Shown here: positions 35,513-44,405 of the stretch, piece after piece
How the letters are laid out: every line of letters begins with the position of its first letter
How positions within the stretch are numbered: position 1 is the stretch's first letter
Assembly (NCBI GenBank): GCA_018818165.1
Contig: JAHISP010000071.1
Location: 282,326-346,325, forward strand
Direction: 5' to 3'
Origin: Bacteroidota bacterium
GTDB taxonomy: Bacteria > Bacteroidota > Ignavibacteria > Ignavibacteriales > Melioribacteraceae
Length of the DNA stretch: 64,000 bases
Position numbers and translations under genes: made by a program
The notes under the pieces: model-generated
Seen by the model: only the letters and a program-made list of their open reading frames with translations
Told to the model about the DNA's origin: nothing
Database searches by the model: none

Positions 35513-36226
35513 TTAGTAAGTTTTCAAACTGCATCCGCCAAAAATGACAGCACCTTTTATAATTAAAACTTTATTACTTTCATAAACTTGGTTCACATTA
35601 ATTATTCTCTTATCATCAACACCACCAAAAATTGAAGTTGCATTAACAATTACTTTCCAATCTCGAGGGACTATAACTTCAACACCACCAAATATTGCAA
35701 CTATTTCAAGGGAATTAGTACCTTCGGCAAGATTTGCTTGATGTAAATCTAGTTGTGTTCCACCTAGAATTACAGTTACTTTTCCCCCTTTAAAACTTTG
35801 TGAATTTATTGATTTATTGCCATTTCCAAAGATTGAAACATCGTCAATATAATCTAAATCAATTGTGCTGCTTTTTTCACTTCCAATTTTGAACGAGTTA
35901 TGGTCATTATCCTTTCGTTTAAATATTATATAAATACCAAAAATAATTAGAAGAATTGGCCAGTACTCATAAAAGTAATATTTTATAGGAATATCAGAAT
36001 ATCGCGATAAAAACCAAAATCCACCGACGCCAACAAATACAAGACCAAGAAAACTATCATTGTGGTTTAATAGAATAAGTACCCCGACTATCATCAAAAT
36101 TCCAGGAATTGAAAAAATATAATGTGTAAAATGAAAAGGAAGACCAAATAAATTTCCACTAAATGCAAAAAGTCCTATTAGAATTAGCAGCACCCCTGCA
36201 ATAACCTTTGAATCGTTGTTTCTCAT
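35513..36226 (-). CDS. LiaF-like membrane protein, paralogue 1
   Basis: About 237 residues. The N-terminal half has four hydrophobic segments with DUF5668-type glycine-rich stretches (VIAGVLLILIGLFAFSG, WPILLIIFGIYIIF). The C-terminal half is the beta-helical cell-wall-active-antibiotics-response/LiaF domain with repeated IFGG units (DDVSIFGNGNKSI, IFGGVEVIVPRDWKVIVNATSIFGG, IKGAVIFGGCSLK). LiaF-like proteins modulate LytS/LiaS-type kinases. Start set at the ATG preceded by AGGAGA; the frame extends 16 codons further upstream. It has a paralogue directly upstream. Confidence 0.85.
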   Translation of the reverse strand: MRNNDSKVIAGVLLILIGLFAFSGNLFGLPFHFTHYIFSIPGILMIVGVLILLNHNDSFLGLVFVGVGGFWFLSRYSDIPIKYYFYEYWPILLIIFGIYIIFKRKDNDHNSFKIGSEKSSTIDLDYIDDVSIFGNGNKSINSQSFKGGKVTVILGGTQLDLHQANLAEGTNSLEIVAIFGGVEVIVPRDWKVIVNATSIFGGVDDKRIINVNQVYESNKVLIIKGAVIFGGCSLKTY

Positions 36227-36236
36227 TTTCTTTCTC

Positions 36237-36911
36237 CTAAAATTTAATATAATTTTTAAGTTCGCCACCACCAAATATGGTTATTCCAGTAATAATTAAA
36301 GTTTTGGAATCATCAAAAACTTGATTTTGCTGAATTATCCTTTTGTCTTTAAAACTACCAAAAATTGGAGTTATTTCAATTTTTACATTCCAATTGCTAG
36401 GTACCTTCATATTTGTTCCACCAAACATAAAAAATATTTCAAGTCTGTTAATTCCTTCTGCTAAATTTGAATCCATCAAATCAATTTCAGAACCACCAAA
36501 AATTGCAGTTAAATTTCCACCTCTAAAATTGTCTATTTGAATAGATTTTGTAGCTCCACCAAATATAGAAACATCATTTATCATTTCGTTTGGATTGTAT
36601 TCATGCATTTTTTCACTATTTAAACTGATTTTTTTATTTCTAAATATTACATAAGCACCTAAAGCAATAAGCAGAATTGGCCAAATATCGGGAACCCAAC
36701 AAAGACCACCAATAACAACTAAGGTTAATCCTACTGATTTGTTAGAATTAAAATAAATGATAGTACCAATTAAAATTAAAAACGTCTGCCACCTAAAAAT
36801 TAACTCCCAAAACTCATAAGGGAATAATCCAAAGTTTTTTAGTAAAAATAGCGAGCCAACAAGAATTACAATAACTCCTACAATTGTATTTGGTTTAAAT
36901 TTAGGTTCCAT
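36237..36911 (-). CDS. LiaF-like membrane protein, paralogue 2
   Basis: 224 residues with the same plan as its neighbour: hydrophobic segments (TIVGVIVILVGSLFLLKNFG, IWPILLIALGAYVIF) then a LiaF-type beta domain with NDVSIFGGATKSIQIDNFRGG, LTAIFGGSEIDLMDSNLAEGINRLEIFFMFGG and ITGITIFGGGELKNY. It heads the cluster that includes the LytS/LytTR pair and is probably their regulator or target. A pair of direct repeats typical of LytTR sites lies 57-87 bp upstream of its start. Confidence 0.85.
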   Translation of the reverse strand: MEPKFKPNTIVGVIVILVGSLFLLKNFGLFPYEFWELIFRWQTFLILIGTIIYFNSNKSVGLTLVVIGGLCWVPDIWPILLIALGAYVIFRNKKISLNSEKMHEYNPNEMINDVSIFGGATKSIQIDNFRGGNLTAIFGGSEIDLMDSNLAEGINRLEIFFMFGGTNMKVPSNWNVKIEITPIFGSFKDKRIIQQNQVFDDSKTLIITGITIFGGGELKNYIKF

Positions 36912-36967
36912 CTTTTTTCCTATTTATTATAGTGCAACTTAAAATAATACAATATAATTTGGAACTA

Positions 36968-36998
36968 ATAATCGGTGAATGGAAGTTATAATTCGGTA
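36968..36998. promoter_or_regulatory. Paired direct repeats, putative LytTR binding site
   Basis: On the minus strand ACCGA occurs twice, at 36976-36972 and 36997-36993, exactly 21 bp apart and each followed by an AT-rich ATTAT. LytTR regulators such as AgrA bind two roughly 9-bp direct repeats separated by 12-13 bp, giving this spacing. It lies in the divergent region between the LiaF-like operon and rmuC. Confidence 0.45.
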
Positions 36999-37093
36999 GA
37001 GTCTGAAAATATTCTGCTAAGTTAAATGTTAATTGATATGTGAATTTTGTATTTTACCAAAAGTATTTTTAATGATAAAATATCTGGAATTAA

Positions 37094-38497
37094 ATGATAT
37101 CAGAAATAAGTTTAATGTTTGGGTTAATACTTGGCGTTATAATTTCGTTTGCAATTACCAAATTATTAATGAAAAATAAAGTAGAATTAGCAAAAGCAAA
37201 CATTGAAAATGAAAAAAAAGAACAATTATTAATATTAGAAAGAGAAAACTCACAGCTTAAAGAAAGGACTTCCAGAATTGGCGACCTTGAGAATGAAATT
37301 GCGCTTATTAATGAAAAGTTAAATAATAAGATTAATGAAAAAACTGATTTAATAAAGAAAATTGCAGAACTTGAAACTTCGCTTGAAAATGAAAGAGAAG
37401 GCACAATTGAGAAATTAAAGTTGCTTGAAAATTCTAAGACGGAATTAGTTAACCAATTCAAAAATTTATCAAATGAAATTCTTGAAGAAAAAAGTAGAAA
37501 ATTTACCGAAACAAACAAAGAAAATATTGATGGAATTTTGGCTCCGCTTAAAAAGGAGTTTGTTGATTTTAAGCAAAGAGTTAATGATGTGTATAAAAAT
37601 GACTCTGATGATAGAACAGCGCTAAAAACCCAAATTGATGGATTAAAAGAATTAAACGAAAAGTTGGGTAAAGAAGCGTTGAATTTAACAAATGCTTTAA
37701 AAGGTGATTCACAAAAACAAGGTGCTTGGGGTGAAGTAATTCTTGAACGCGTTCTGGAAGAATCGGGCTTGCAAAATGGAAGAGAATATGAAACTCAATT
37801 ATCGTTCACAGATGAAGATAGAAAACGTAAACGCCCTGATGCAATTGTTCATTTGCCAAATAATAAAGATGTAATTATTGATTCAAAAGTTTCAATTGTT
37901 GCATATCAAAATTATTACAAAACAGAGGATTTATCTGAGAAAGAACAATATTTGAGGGAGCATTTGCAGAGTATTAAAAACCATATAAAGGGATTAAGTC
38001 TTAAAAATTATGATGATATTGAAGAAATTAAATCTCTGGATTATGTTTTAATGTTTATTCCAATTGAATCGGCTTTTATGCTTGCAATGGAAAATAATAG
38101 AGAATTATTTAGCGAAGCCTTTGAAAAAAACATTGTAATTGTTACTCCAAGTACTTTATTAGTAACTCTTAAAACTATACAAAATATTTGGCGTTACGAA
38201 AAGCAGAATAAAAATTCTCAAGAAATTGCAAAAAGAGCTGGTGATTTACATGATAAATTTGTGACATTTACCACTTCACTTCTTGAAATTGGAACAAATT
38301 TGGATAAAGCAAAACTATCATTTGAAACTTCAATGAATAGATTAAAAACTGGCAAAGGAAATTTAATTTCACAAGCGCAAAAAATTAAGAGTCTTGGAAT
38401 AAAATCAAAAAAAGATTTTTCAGAATTTTTAATTGAAGAATCGGATGACGGTTTATTATTAGATTTTAATAACGATGAAGAAACCATAAATGAATAA
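37094..38497 (+). CDS. rmuC: RmuC-family DNA recombination protein
   Basis: 467 residues. An N-terminal membrane helix (SLMFGLILGVIISFAITKLLM) and a long charged coiled coil (about residues 30-210) precede the RmuC nuclease-fold domain: SQKQGAWGEVILERVLEESGLQNGREYETQ, RPDAIVHLPNNKDVIIDSKVSIVAYQNYY, DYVLMFIPIESAFMLA and IVTPSTLLVTLKTI. RmuC limits rearrangements at inverted repeats in E. coli. It overlaps the following acylase gene by 8 bp. Confidence 0.95.
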   Translation: MISEISLMFGLILGVIISFAITKLLMKNKVELAKANIENEKKEQLLILERENSQLKERTSRIGDLENEIALINEKLNNKINEKTDLIKKIAELETSLENEREGTIEKLKLLENSKTELVNQFKNLSNEILEEKSRKFTETNKENIDGILAPLKKEFVDFKQRVNDVYKNDSDDRTALKTQIDGLKELNEKLGKEALNLTNALKGDSQKQGAWGEVILERVLEESGLQNGREYETQLSFTDEDRKRKRPDAIVHLPNNKDVIIDSKVSIVAYQNYYKTEDLSEKEQYLREHLQSIKNHIKGLSLKNYDDIEEIKSLDYVLMFIPIESAFMLAMENNRELFSEAFEKNIVIVTPSTLLVTLKTIQNIWRYEKQNKNSQEIAKRAGDLHDKFVTFTTSLLEIGTNLDKAKLSFETSMNRLKTGKGNLISQAQKIKSLGIKSKKDFSEFLIEESDDGLLLDFNNDEETINE

Positions 38498-40913
38498 GTA
38501 TTTGAAAATTGGAATAGGTTTATTTGTTACAATTTTGGCTTTATTAGCTGTAATTATTGTAATATCCTATTTTGTATTAGAAGCTAAAATTCCAGAATAT
38601 AATGGTTTAGTTAATGTATCTGGAATTTCGAACGAAGTTAAAATTTATCGTGATAAGCATGCAATTCCTTTTATTATTGCTGAGGATGAATTTGATGCAG
38701 TTTTTGCGCTTGGTTATGTTCATGCGCAAGAAAGACTTTTCCAAATGGATCTTTCGCGCAGAGCAGGTGAAGGAAGACTTAGTGAAATATTTGGAAACAC
38801 AACAATTGCATTTGATAAAATGTTTCGCACAATTGGAATTTTTAAATTGGTTGAGGAAACATTTTCACAGTCAAATCCACTTTCAATTAAATATCTTGAA
38901 ACATATTCCGCTGGGGTTAATTCTTATATAAAAGAAGCAAAAGGGAATTACACTTTTGAGTTTGATGTTCTGGGTTATGAACCCGAACTTTGGAAGCCTG
39001 AACACAGTCTTGTTTTAGCTAAATTAATGGCGTGGGAATTGAATATAAGCTGGTGGACAGACATGGCGTTTTCTCATCTTGTTCAAAAACTTGGAGAAGA
39101 TAAAGTAAAAGAAATTCTTCCAGATTTTGATGAAAATGCTCCAACAATAATTCCACAATATTTAATATCAGCTACTTCTTTGGAGCCGGATTTCTACCAA
39201 GTAGATAAAGATTTTCGTGAATTCATGGGTTTTGTTGGTACTCATATTGGCTCAAATAATTGGGTTGTAAATAGTAAAAAATCGAAAAGTGGAGCTGTTA
39301 TAATTGCAAACGATCCGCACTTGGCGTTCCAAGCACCTGGTAAATTTATGTTCTCGGTAATCAGAAGTAATGGATGGAACGGTGAGGGGTTTTCAATTCC
39401 AGGTTTACCATCCTTTATTATTGGGAAAAACCAAAATATTGCTTGGGTTCTAACAAATGTAATGGCTGATGATTCAGATTTTTATATTGAAAAGTTTGAT
39501 TCCTCTGAAACAAAATATTTTGTGGATAATGAATGGAAAAATCTTAAAATTTATGAAGACACAATTCTTGTAAAAGACTCTGAGCCAATAATTTATTCAA
39601 TAAAGAAAAATCATCGTGGTCCTATAATTTCGGATATACACCCTTTTAATTCGAAGCAGACTATTGATAAAAATAGCAAAGCAAATATAAGCATGCGGTG
39701 GACTGCATTAGATAAAACGGAAGAAATATTTGCAATGCTTTCAATTAATAAAGCTAAAAAATGGGATGAATTTGAAAAAGGTGTTGAATATTTTACAGCT
39801 CCAGGGCAAAATTTTGTTTATGGTGATAAAGATGGAAATATTGGATATATCTGCGGAGCAAAACTTCCAATTCGCAATTCAGTTAGTCCAACATTGGTAT
39901 TTGATGGAACAACAACCGATAATGATTGGCAGGGATTTGTACCATTTGAAAAAATGCCAAAGTTATTTAATCCAACTAATAATTTTATAGCATCAGCAAA
40001 TAACAAAACCATTAACGATTTTCCATATCATATATCCAATTTGTGGGAGCCAGCTTCAAGAATTGAAAGAATTACCGAACTTCTAAACGCTAAGGAAAAA
40101 CATTCATCTGCAGATTTTAAAAAATATCAACACGATTTTTATTCCCATTACGCAAAAGATATAACTCCATTTATTATAGAGGCTTTTGAAAATTCTAATC
40201 TGAAAGACAAAAATTTAAAGACAGCATTAAGCTTGCTTAGCCAATGGGATTTTGTGATAGATATGAAAAGTCAAGCACCAACAATTTTTAACGAATTTTT
40301 CCAGAAGTTGATGTTAAATATTTTCAAAGACGAAATGGGGGAAGATATTTTTGAAGAATATATTTTTGTTGCAAATGTGCCTTATAGGAAAGTTAGAGAA
40401 TTGTTAGACGATAGAAATTCGGAATGGTGGGATAATGTACTTACTGAAAATCATGAGTCTAGCAATGAAATAATTAGAAAAAGTTTGGTTGATGCGCTTT
40501 CATCGCTTGAGGAAAAATTAGGGACTGATATCGCTTTCTGGCAATGGAAGGAATTACATACTGTAACTTTCAAACACATGTTCACATACGCATCGCCAAT
40601 GCTGGGTAGAATTCTTAATATAGGACCATTTCCAATTGGTGGAGACGGAACAACAATATTTAATACTGAATATTCTTTTGTAACTCCTTATGAAAACAAA
40701 TTAGGTCCGGCACTAAGGTTTATTTTTGATTTTGCAAAGCCTGATGAAGTAAATATTATTCTGCCAACTGGAGAATCGGGATATTTTATGAGCAAACATT
40801 ATAGTGACATGACAAAATACTGGCTAAATGGAGAGTATTTAAAGATAAATATAAATACTACCAATATTGAAAGTAGAAATTATGATTTGTTGAAATTAAG
40901 TAAAGAAAAATAG
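38490..40913 (+). CDS. S45 (penicillin acylase-type) Ntn-hydrolase
   Basis: 807 residues with an N-terminal hydrophobic anchor, alpha-chain region (SNEVKIYRDKHAIPFIIAEDEFDAVFALGYVHAQERLFQMDLSRRAGEGRLSEIFG) and the autoprocessing site in THIGSNNWVV, where Ser255 becomes the beta-chain N-terminal nucleophile. Conserved Asn residues follow in IANDPHLAFQAP and FIASANNK. Family members cleave amide bonds of acylated compounds including beta-lactams and homoserine lactones; the natural substrate here is unknown. Translation likely coupled to rmuC. Confidence 0.93.
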   Translation: MNKYLKIGIGLFVTILALLAVIIVISYFVLEAKIPEYNGLVNVSGISNEVKIYRDKHAIPFIIAEDEFDAVFALGYVHAQERLFQMDLSRRAGEGRLSEIFGNTTIAFDKMFRTIGIFKLVEETFSQSNPLSIKYLETYSAGVNSYIKEAKGNYTFEFDVLGYEPELWKPEHSLVLAKLMAWELNISWWTDMAFSHLVQKLGEDKVKEILPDFDENAPTIIPQYLISATSLEPDFYQVDKDFREFMGFVGTHIGSNNWVVNSKKSKSGAVIIANDPHLAFQAPGKFMFSVIRSNGWNGEGFSIPGLPSFIIGKNQNIAWVLTNVMADDSDFYIEKFDSSETKYFVDNEWKNLKIYEDTILVKDSEPIIYSIKKNHRGPIISDIHPFNSKQTIDKNSKANISMRWTALDKTEEIFAMLSINKAKKWDEFEKGVEYFTAPGQNFVYGDKDGNIGYICGAKLPIRNSVSPTLVFDGTTTDNDWQGFVPFEKMPKLFNPTNNFIASANNKTINDFPYHISNLWEPASRIERITELLNAKEKHSSADFKKYQHDFYSHYAKDITPFIIEAFENSNLKDKNLKTALSLLSQWDFVIDMKSQAPTIFNEFFQKLMLNIFKDEMGEDIFEEYIFVANVPYRKVRELLDDRNSEWWDNVLTENHESSNEIIRKSLVDALSSLEEKLGTDIAFWQWKELHTVTFKHMFTYASPMLGRILNIGPFPIGGDGTTIFNTEYSFVTPYENKLGPALRFIFDFAKPDEVNIILPTGESGYFMSKHYSDMTKYWLNGEYLKININTTNIESRNYDLLKLSKEK

Positions 40914-41050
40914 ATAACAATGGAAATGAGATTAGAAAATGGTAAATTTACTATTCAAAAAATAATATAAAATCTTAATACAAAATATATAGAAGAATTA
41001 TAAAGTTATTAAATATAATACTGGCAAAACACTAAAAGAATGAGATAAAA

Positions 41051-42004
41051 ATGAGAGTTACAGAACACTTATATAAAGCTAATGAAACACTAATTAGTTT
41101 TGAAATTATTCCCCCCAAACGAGGTGGTGATATTAAGCAATTACTTGGCGTTTTGGAAGATTTAGTTAAATTTAATCCACCTTTTATTGATATTACAAGC
41201 CATGCAGCCGAAGTACTTTATGAGGAGACTTCCAACGGCGGATTTAATATGAAAATTAAGCGAAAACGCCCAGGAACATTAGGTATTTGTGCACTAATCC
41301 AAAATAAATATAGTATTGATGCTGTTCCTCATGTAATATGTAATGGATTTACTAAAGAGGAAACTGAAGATTTTCTTATTGAGCTTCACTATTTGGGAAT
41401 TGATAATGTTCTTGCTGTTCGTGGTGATGATAGTGGTTACAAAAAACCAATAAAATTTGGACGTTCAACAAATAATTATGCAGAAGATTTAGTTAAACAA
41501 ATTTATAAAATGAATAATGGTATTTATGTTGAGGATACTTTGCTTGATGCAGAAAAAACTAATTTTTGCGTTGGTGTTGGTGGATATCCAGAAAAACATT
41601 TTGAAGCTCCAAACATGGATGTTGATATTAAATATGCAAAAGAAAAAGTAGACGCTGGTGCAGAATATATTGTAACTCAAATGTTTTTTGATAATAAACA
41701 TTATTATGAATATGTTGAAAAATGCAGAGCTGCTGGAATTGAGGTGCCAATAATTCCAGGACTCAAAATGATTACAGGCAAAAACCAGTTAACTTCGCTG
41801 CCCAAAAATTTTCATATTGATTTGCCAAGTGAATTAGTAAATGAAATTTCAGAAGCTAAACAAGAACATATTATTGAGATTGGAGTTAATTGGACTGCAA
41901 AACAAGTTGAGGATTTACTTAACAATAGTTCTCCTGCAATTCATTTTTATATTATGCAAAACTCAAATCCAATAAATTTATTAATGAAGAAATTAAATTT
42001 ATAG
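41051..42004 (+). CDS. metF: Methylenetetrahydrofolate reductase
   Basis: 317 residues with the MetF TIM barrel: FEIIPPKRGGDIKQLLGVLEDLVKFNPPFIDITSHAAE, HVICNGFTKEETEDFLIELHYLGIDNVLAVRGDD, VGGYPEKHFEAPNMDVDIKYAKEKVDAGAEYIVTQMFFD and VPIIPGLKMITGKNQL. It reduces 5,10-methylene-THF to 5-methyl-THF for methionine synthesis, using FAD. About 137 bp of AT-rich DNA before it holds no recognised riboswitch. The oxidoreductase gene follows 13 bp downstream. Confidence 0.95.
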   Translation: MRVTEHLYKANETLISFEIIPPKRGGDIKQLLGVLEDLVKFNPPFIDITSHAAEVLYEETSNGGFNMKIKRKRPGTLGICALIQNKYSIDAVPHVICNGFTKEETEDFLIELHYLGIDNVLAVRGDDSGYKKPIKFGRSTNNYAEDLVKQIYKMNNGIYVEDTLLDAEKTNFCVGVGGYPEKHFEAPNMDVDIKYAKEKVDAGAEYIVTQMFFDNKHYYEYVEKCRAAGIEVPIIPGLKMITGKNQLTSLPKNFHIDLPSELVNEISEAKQEHIIEIGVNWTAKQVEDLLNNSSPAIHFYIMQNSNPINLLMKKLNL

Positions 42005-42017
42005 TATAGGAAAAAGA

Positions 42018-43010
42018 TTGAATACTATCAGATTAAGAAAGCAAATACCACGAAAATTAAAATGGGGTGTTGTTGGTTGTGGTAATTTTTTAGAAAACAC
42101 ATTTTTGCCAGCATTTCAACATCTTAAAAAAAGTAAATTGGTTTCTGTTTATAGTTCTAATATGCAAAGAGCAGCATTTATTAAAAAGAAATTTAATGCA
42201 GAAAATAGTTTTAATGACTATAAACAGTTTTTAAGCAGTGATATTGATGTAGTCTATATTTCTAGTAAAAATTCTGACCATTATCAGCAAGTAATTGATG
42301 CTGCCAATGCTGGTAAGCATATTCTATGCGAAAAACCACTTTCAATTACATTTGAGCAAGCAAAAGAGATGGTTGAAGTTTGTGAAAAGAACAAAGTAAT
42401 TCTTACTTTAAATTACGTTATGCGACATCATCCCATAATTAAGAAAACCAAAGAGTTCATAGATAGTAAACTGATTGGGAAAATAGTATCAATTTCTGCA
42501 AAATTTAATTATGACTATCAGCCAAATGATAATTTTAGATTTAAAATTAGTGATAGTGGCGGCGGGGCTTTGCGTGATCTTGGCACTCACATGATAGATT
42601 TATTGAGATATCTTGGCGGTGAGTTAAATATAGTTGGTGGTGCTGTTGATAATGTAATTTATGATAGTAAAGTAGATGATTTTGCTGCAGCTCTTGTTAA
42701 ATTTGATAATGGTGGATATGGCGATTTTAATGTTTCGTTCAATGTTAGCGAACCAGTAAATAGAATTGAAATTCTTGGTCATAAAGGAACTATTGTTATT
42801 GACAATATGATTGGAAAAAGAAATTCTGCATCAAAAATGATAATTAGTTTAAAGAATGAAGGTAAAAAAGCATTTAGACGAAGAGCTAATAGACAACTAT
42901 TTTTATTAAGAGATGTTCAGCATGCATTTTTGAAAAATGAATCCCCACTAATTACGGCTCATGATGGGTTAATTAATATGGAATTAATGACTAAACTTGA
43001 AATGAAATGA
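42018..43010 (+). CDS. Gfo/Idh/MocA-family NAD(P)-dependent oxidoreductase
   Basis: 330 residues. N-terminal Rossmann fold (KWGVVGCGNFLENTFLPAFQHLKKSKLVSVYS) with the EKP motif in HILCEKPLSITFEQAKEMVE. The C-terminal sheet domain has GGGALRDLGTHMIDLLRYLGG, where the Asp/His are catalytic in relatives. Family members oxidise or reduce sugars and cyclitols; the substrate is not predictable. Start is TTG preceded by AGGAAAA. Its stop overlaps a 34-codon ORF that leads to ddl. Confidence 0.9.
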   Translation: MNTIRLRKQIPRKLKWGVVGCGNFLENTFLPAFQHLKKSKLVSVYSSNMQRAAFIKKKFNAENSFNDYKQFLSSDIDVVYISSKNSDHYQQVIDAANAGKHILCEKPLSITFEQAKEMVEVCEKNKVILTLNYVMRHHPIIKKTKEFIDSKLIGKIVSISAKFNYDYQPNDNFRFKISDSGGGALRDLGTHMIDLLRYLGGELNIVGGAVDNVIYDSKVDDFAAALVKFDNGGYGDFNVSFNVSEPVNRIEILGHKGTIVIDNMIGKRNSASKMIISLKNEGKKAFRRRANRQLFLLRDVQHAFLKNESPLITAHDGLINMELMTKLEMK

Positions 43011-43111
43011 ATCTGAAAAAACTTACTAATAATCAAATATCTAAGTTATACTCTATTGCAGAGAATACTTTCGGAATAAAAACTGATGACAATAATAAGG
43101 TAACAACATAA
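43007..43111 (+). CDS. Possible 34-residue peptide between oxidoreductase and ddl
   Basis: ATG overlaps the upstream stop as ATGA, and its TAA is followed at once by the ddl ATG, so it exactly fills the gap in the gene run. The sequence MNLKKLTNNQISKLYSIAENTFG continues to KVTT; no domain recognised. It could be a real small protein or a translational relay. No strong ribosome site is seen. Confidence 0.35.
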   Translation: MNLKKLTNNQISKLYSIAENTFGIKTDDNNKVTT

Positions 43112-44122
43112 ATGGTAAATAGTGAAATTACGGTTGGACTTTTATTAGGCGGTGCTTCTGCCGAACGAGCAGTTTCAAAACACTCAGCAGAAGGAGTTTT
43201 AAAAGCTCTTAATACTCTTGGATATAAAGTTAAATTAATTGATCCTGCATATGGCAATAATCAACCTATGAATGAAAGTGAATATTTTGCAGAATGCGAT
43301 TGCTTTCCAATTTCTTCATCAAATTATGTTGATATAATAAACTCTAATTATTTGGATGATGTAGATATTATTTTTAATGCTCTTCATGGTACTTGGGGTG
43401 AGGACGGAAAAGTTCAAGCTCTATTAGAATTTAAAAATATTCCATATACAGGTTCCGGAATTTTGGCCTCTGCTGCTTCAATGGATAAACATATTACAAA
43501 AAGTATTATTAAACATAGTGGTGTTAATACTCCAGATTGGATTTTAGTTAAGAAAAATACTTTTAGATTTGATGAAGTTAAAAGTATAATTGATGAAAAA
43601 TATAGTTTCCCACTTGTGGTTAAACCAAATGATCAAGGTTCAGCAATTGGTCTCTCAATTTGTAACACGCCTTTGGAATTAGAAAAAGGAATATCATTTG
43701 CATTCCAATTTTCTCAAAATGTATTAGTTGAACAATATATTGGAGGTTTTGAAGTTACAGTAGGCATTATTGACAACCATGTTTTACCAATAATAGAAAT
43801 TAAACCTAAACATTCTTTTTACGACTACGAATGTAAATACACATCTGGCATGAGTGAATACGAAGTTCCAGCAAAATTTCCGAAAAAAGTTTGCGAGCTT
43901 TTACAAAGCCAAGCGCTGCTTGCTTATAACTCCGTTGGGTGTCAAAATTATGGAAGAATAGATTTTAGGATGGACAAAGAATATAACCCATTTTGTCTTG
44001 AAATAAATACGCTTCCTGGATTGACAAGTACAAGTCTGCTACCGAAAGCTGCAAAAGCGGATGGCATTAGTTTTGAAGAATTGATAGATAAAATTATTAA
44101 AAATTCCTTTGTGTATTTATGA
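43112..44122 (+). CDS. ddl: D-alanine-D-alanine ligase
   Basis: 336 residues, ATP-grasp ligase. The N-terminal motif is VGLLLGGASAERAVSKHSAEGVLKAL, followed by FNALHGTWGEDGKVQALLEFKNIPYTGSGILASAASMDKHITK, FPLVVKPNDQGSAIGLS, VLVEQYIGGFEVTVGI and the metal-binding GRIDFRMDKEYNPFCLEINTLPGLTSTSLLP. It makes the D-Ala-D-Ala dipeptide for peptidoglycan. A septum protein gene follows with a 4-bp overlap, a cell-wall/division pairing. Confidence 0.95.
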   Translation: MVNSEITVGLLLGGASAERAVSKHSAEGVLKALNTLGYKVKLIDPAYGNNQPMNESEYFAECDCFPISSSNYVDIINSNYLDDVDIIFNALHGTWGEDGKVQALLEFKNIPYTGSGILASAASMDKHITKSIIKHSGVNTPDWILVKKNTFRFDEVKSIIDEKYSFPLVVKPNDQGSAIGLSICNTPLELEKGISFAFQFSQNVLVEQYIGGFEVTVGIIDNHVLPIIEIKPKHSFYDYECKYTSGMSEYEVPAKFPKKVCELLQSQALLAYNSVGCQNYGRIDFRMDKEYNPFCLEINTLPGLTSTSLLPKAAKADGISFEELIDKIIKNSFVYL

Positions 44123-44400
44123 ATAAGGAGAAATATCTTAAAATAGTCTATTTAGTATTTGCTTTAATTATTCTCGTTTTTCTTTTTATAAATGATAACG
44201 GAGTTCTAAAATATTTTAGCTTAAAAAAAGAAATAAATGAATTAGAAGAAAAAATTGGTTCTACAAAAATTGAAATTGAAAAGCTAAATTCAGAAATAGA
44301 TTCACTTCAAAATAGTGATGTTAAAATTGAACAAGTTGCACGCAATAAATATCAAATGAAGCATGAGGATGAAATTCCTGTAAAAATAAATAAGCAATAA
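44119..44400 (+). CDS. FtsB/DivIC-like septum formation protein
   Basis: 93 residues: one N-terminal transmembrane helix (IVYLVFALIILVFLFIN), then a leucine-rich coiled coil (SLKKEINELEEKIGSTKIEIEKLNSEIDSLQN) and the conserved C-terminal IEQVARNKYQMKHEDEIPVKI. This is the normal size and plan of the FtsB/DivIC family, which joins FtsL and DivIB/FtsQ at the division site. It overlaps ddl by 4 bp. Confidence 0.9.
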   Translation: MNKEKYLKIVYLVFALIILVFLFINDNGVLKYFSLKKEINELEEKIGSTKIEIEKLNSEIDSLQNSDVKIEQVARNKYQMKHEDEIPVKINKQ

Positions 44401-44405
44401 ATAAA

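Noticed and set aside
40914..41050. Riboswitch before metF
   Set aside because: The 137-bp gap is AT-rich with no stable conserved stems recognisable as a SAM or other known riboswitch.
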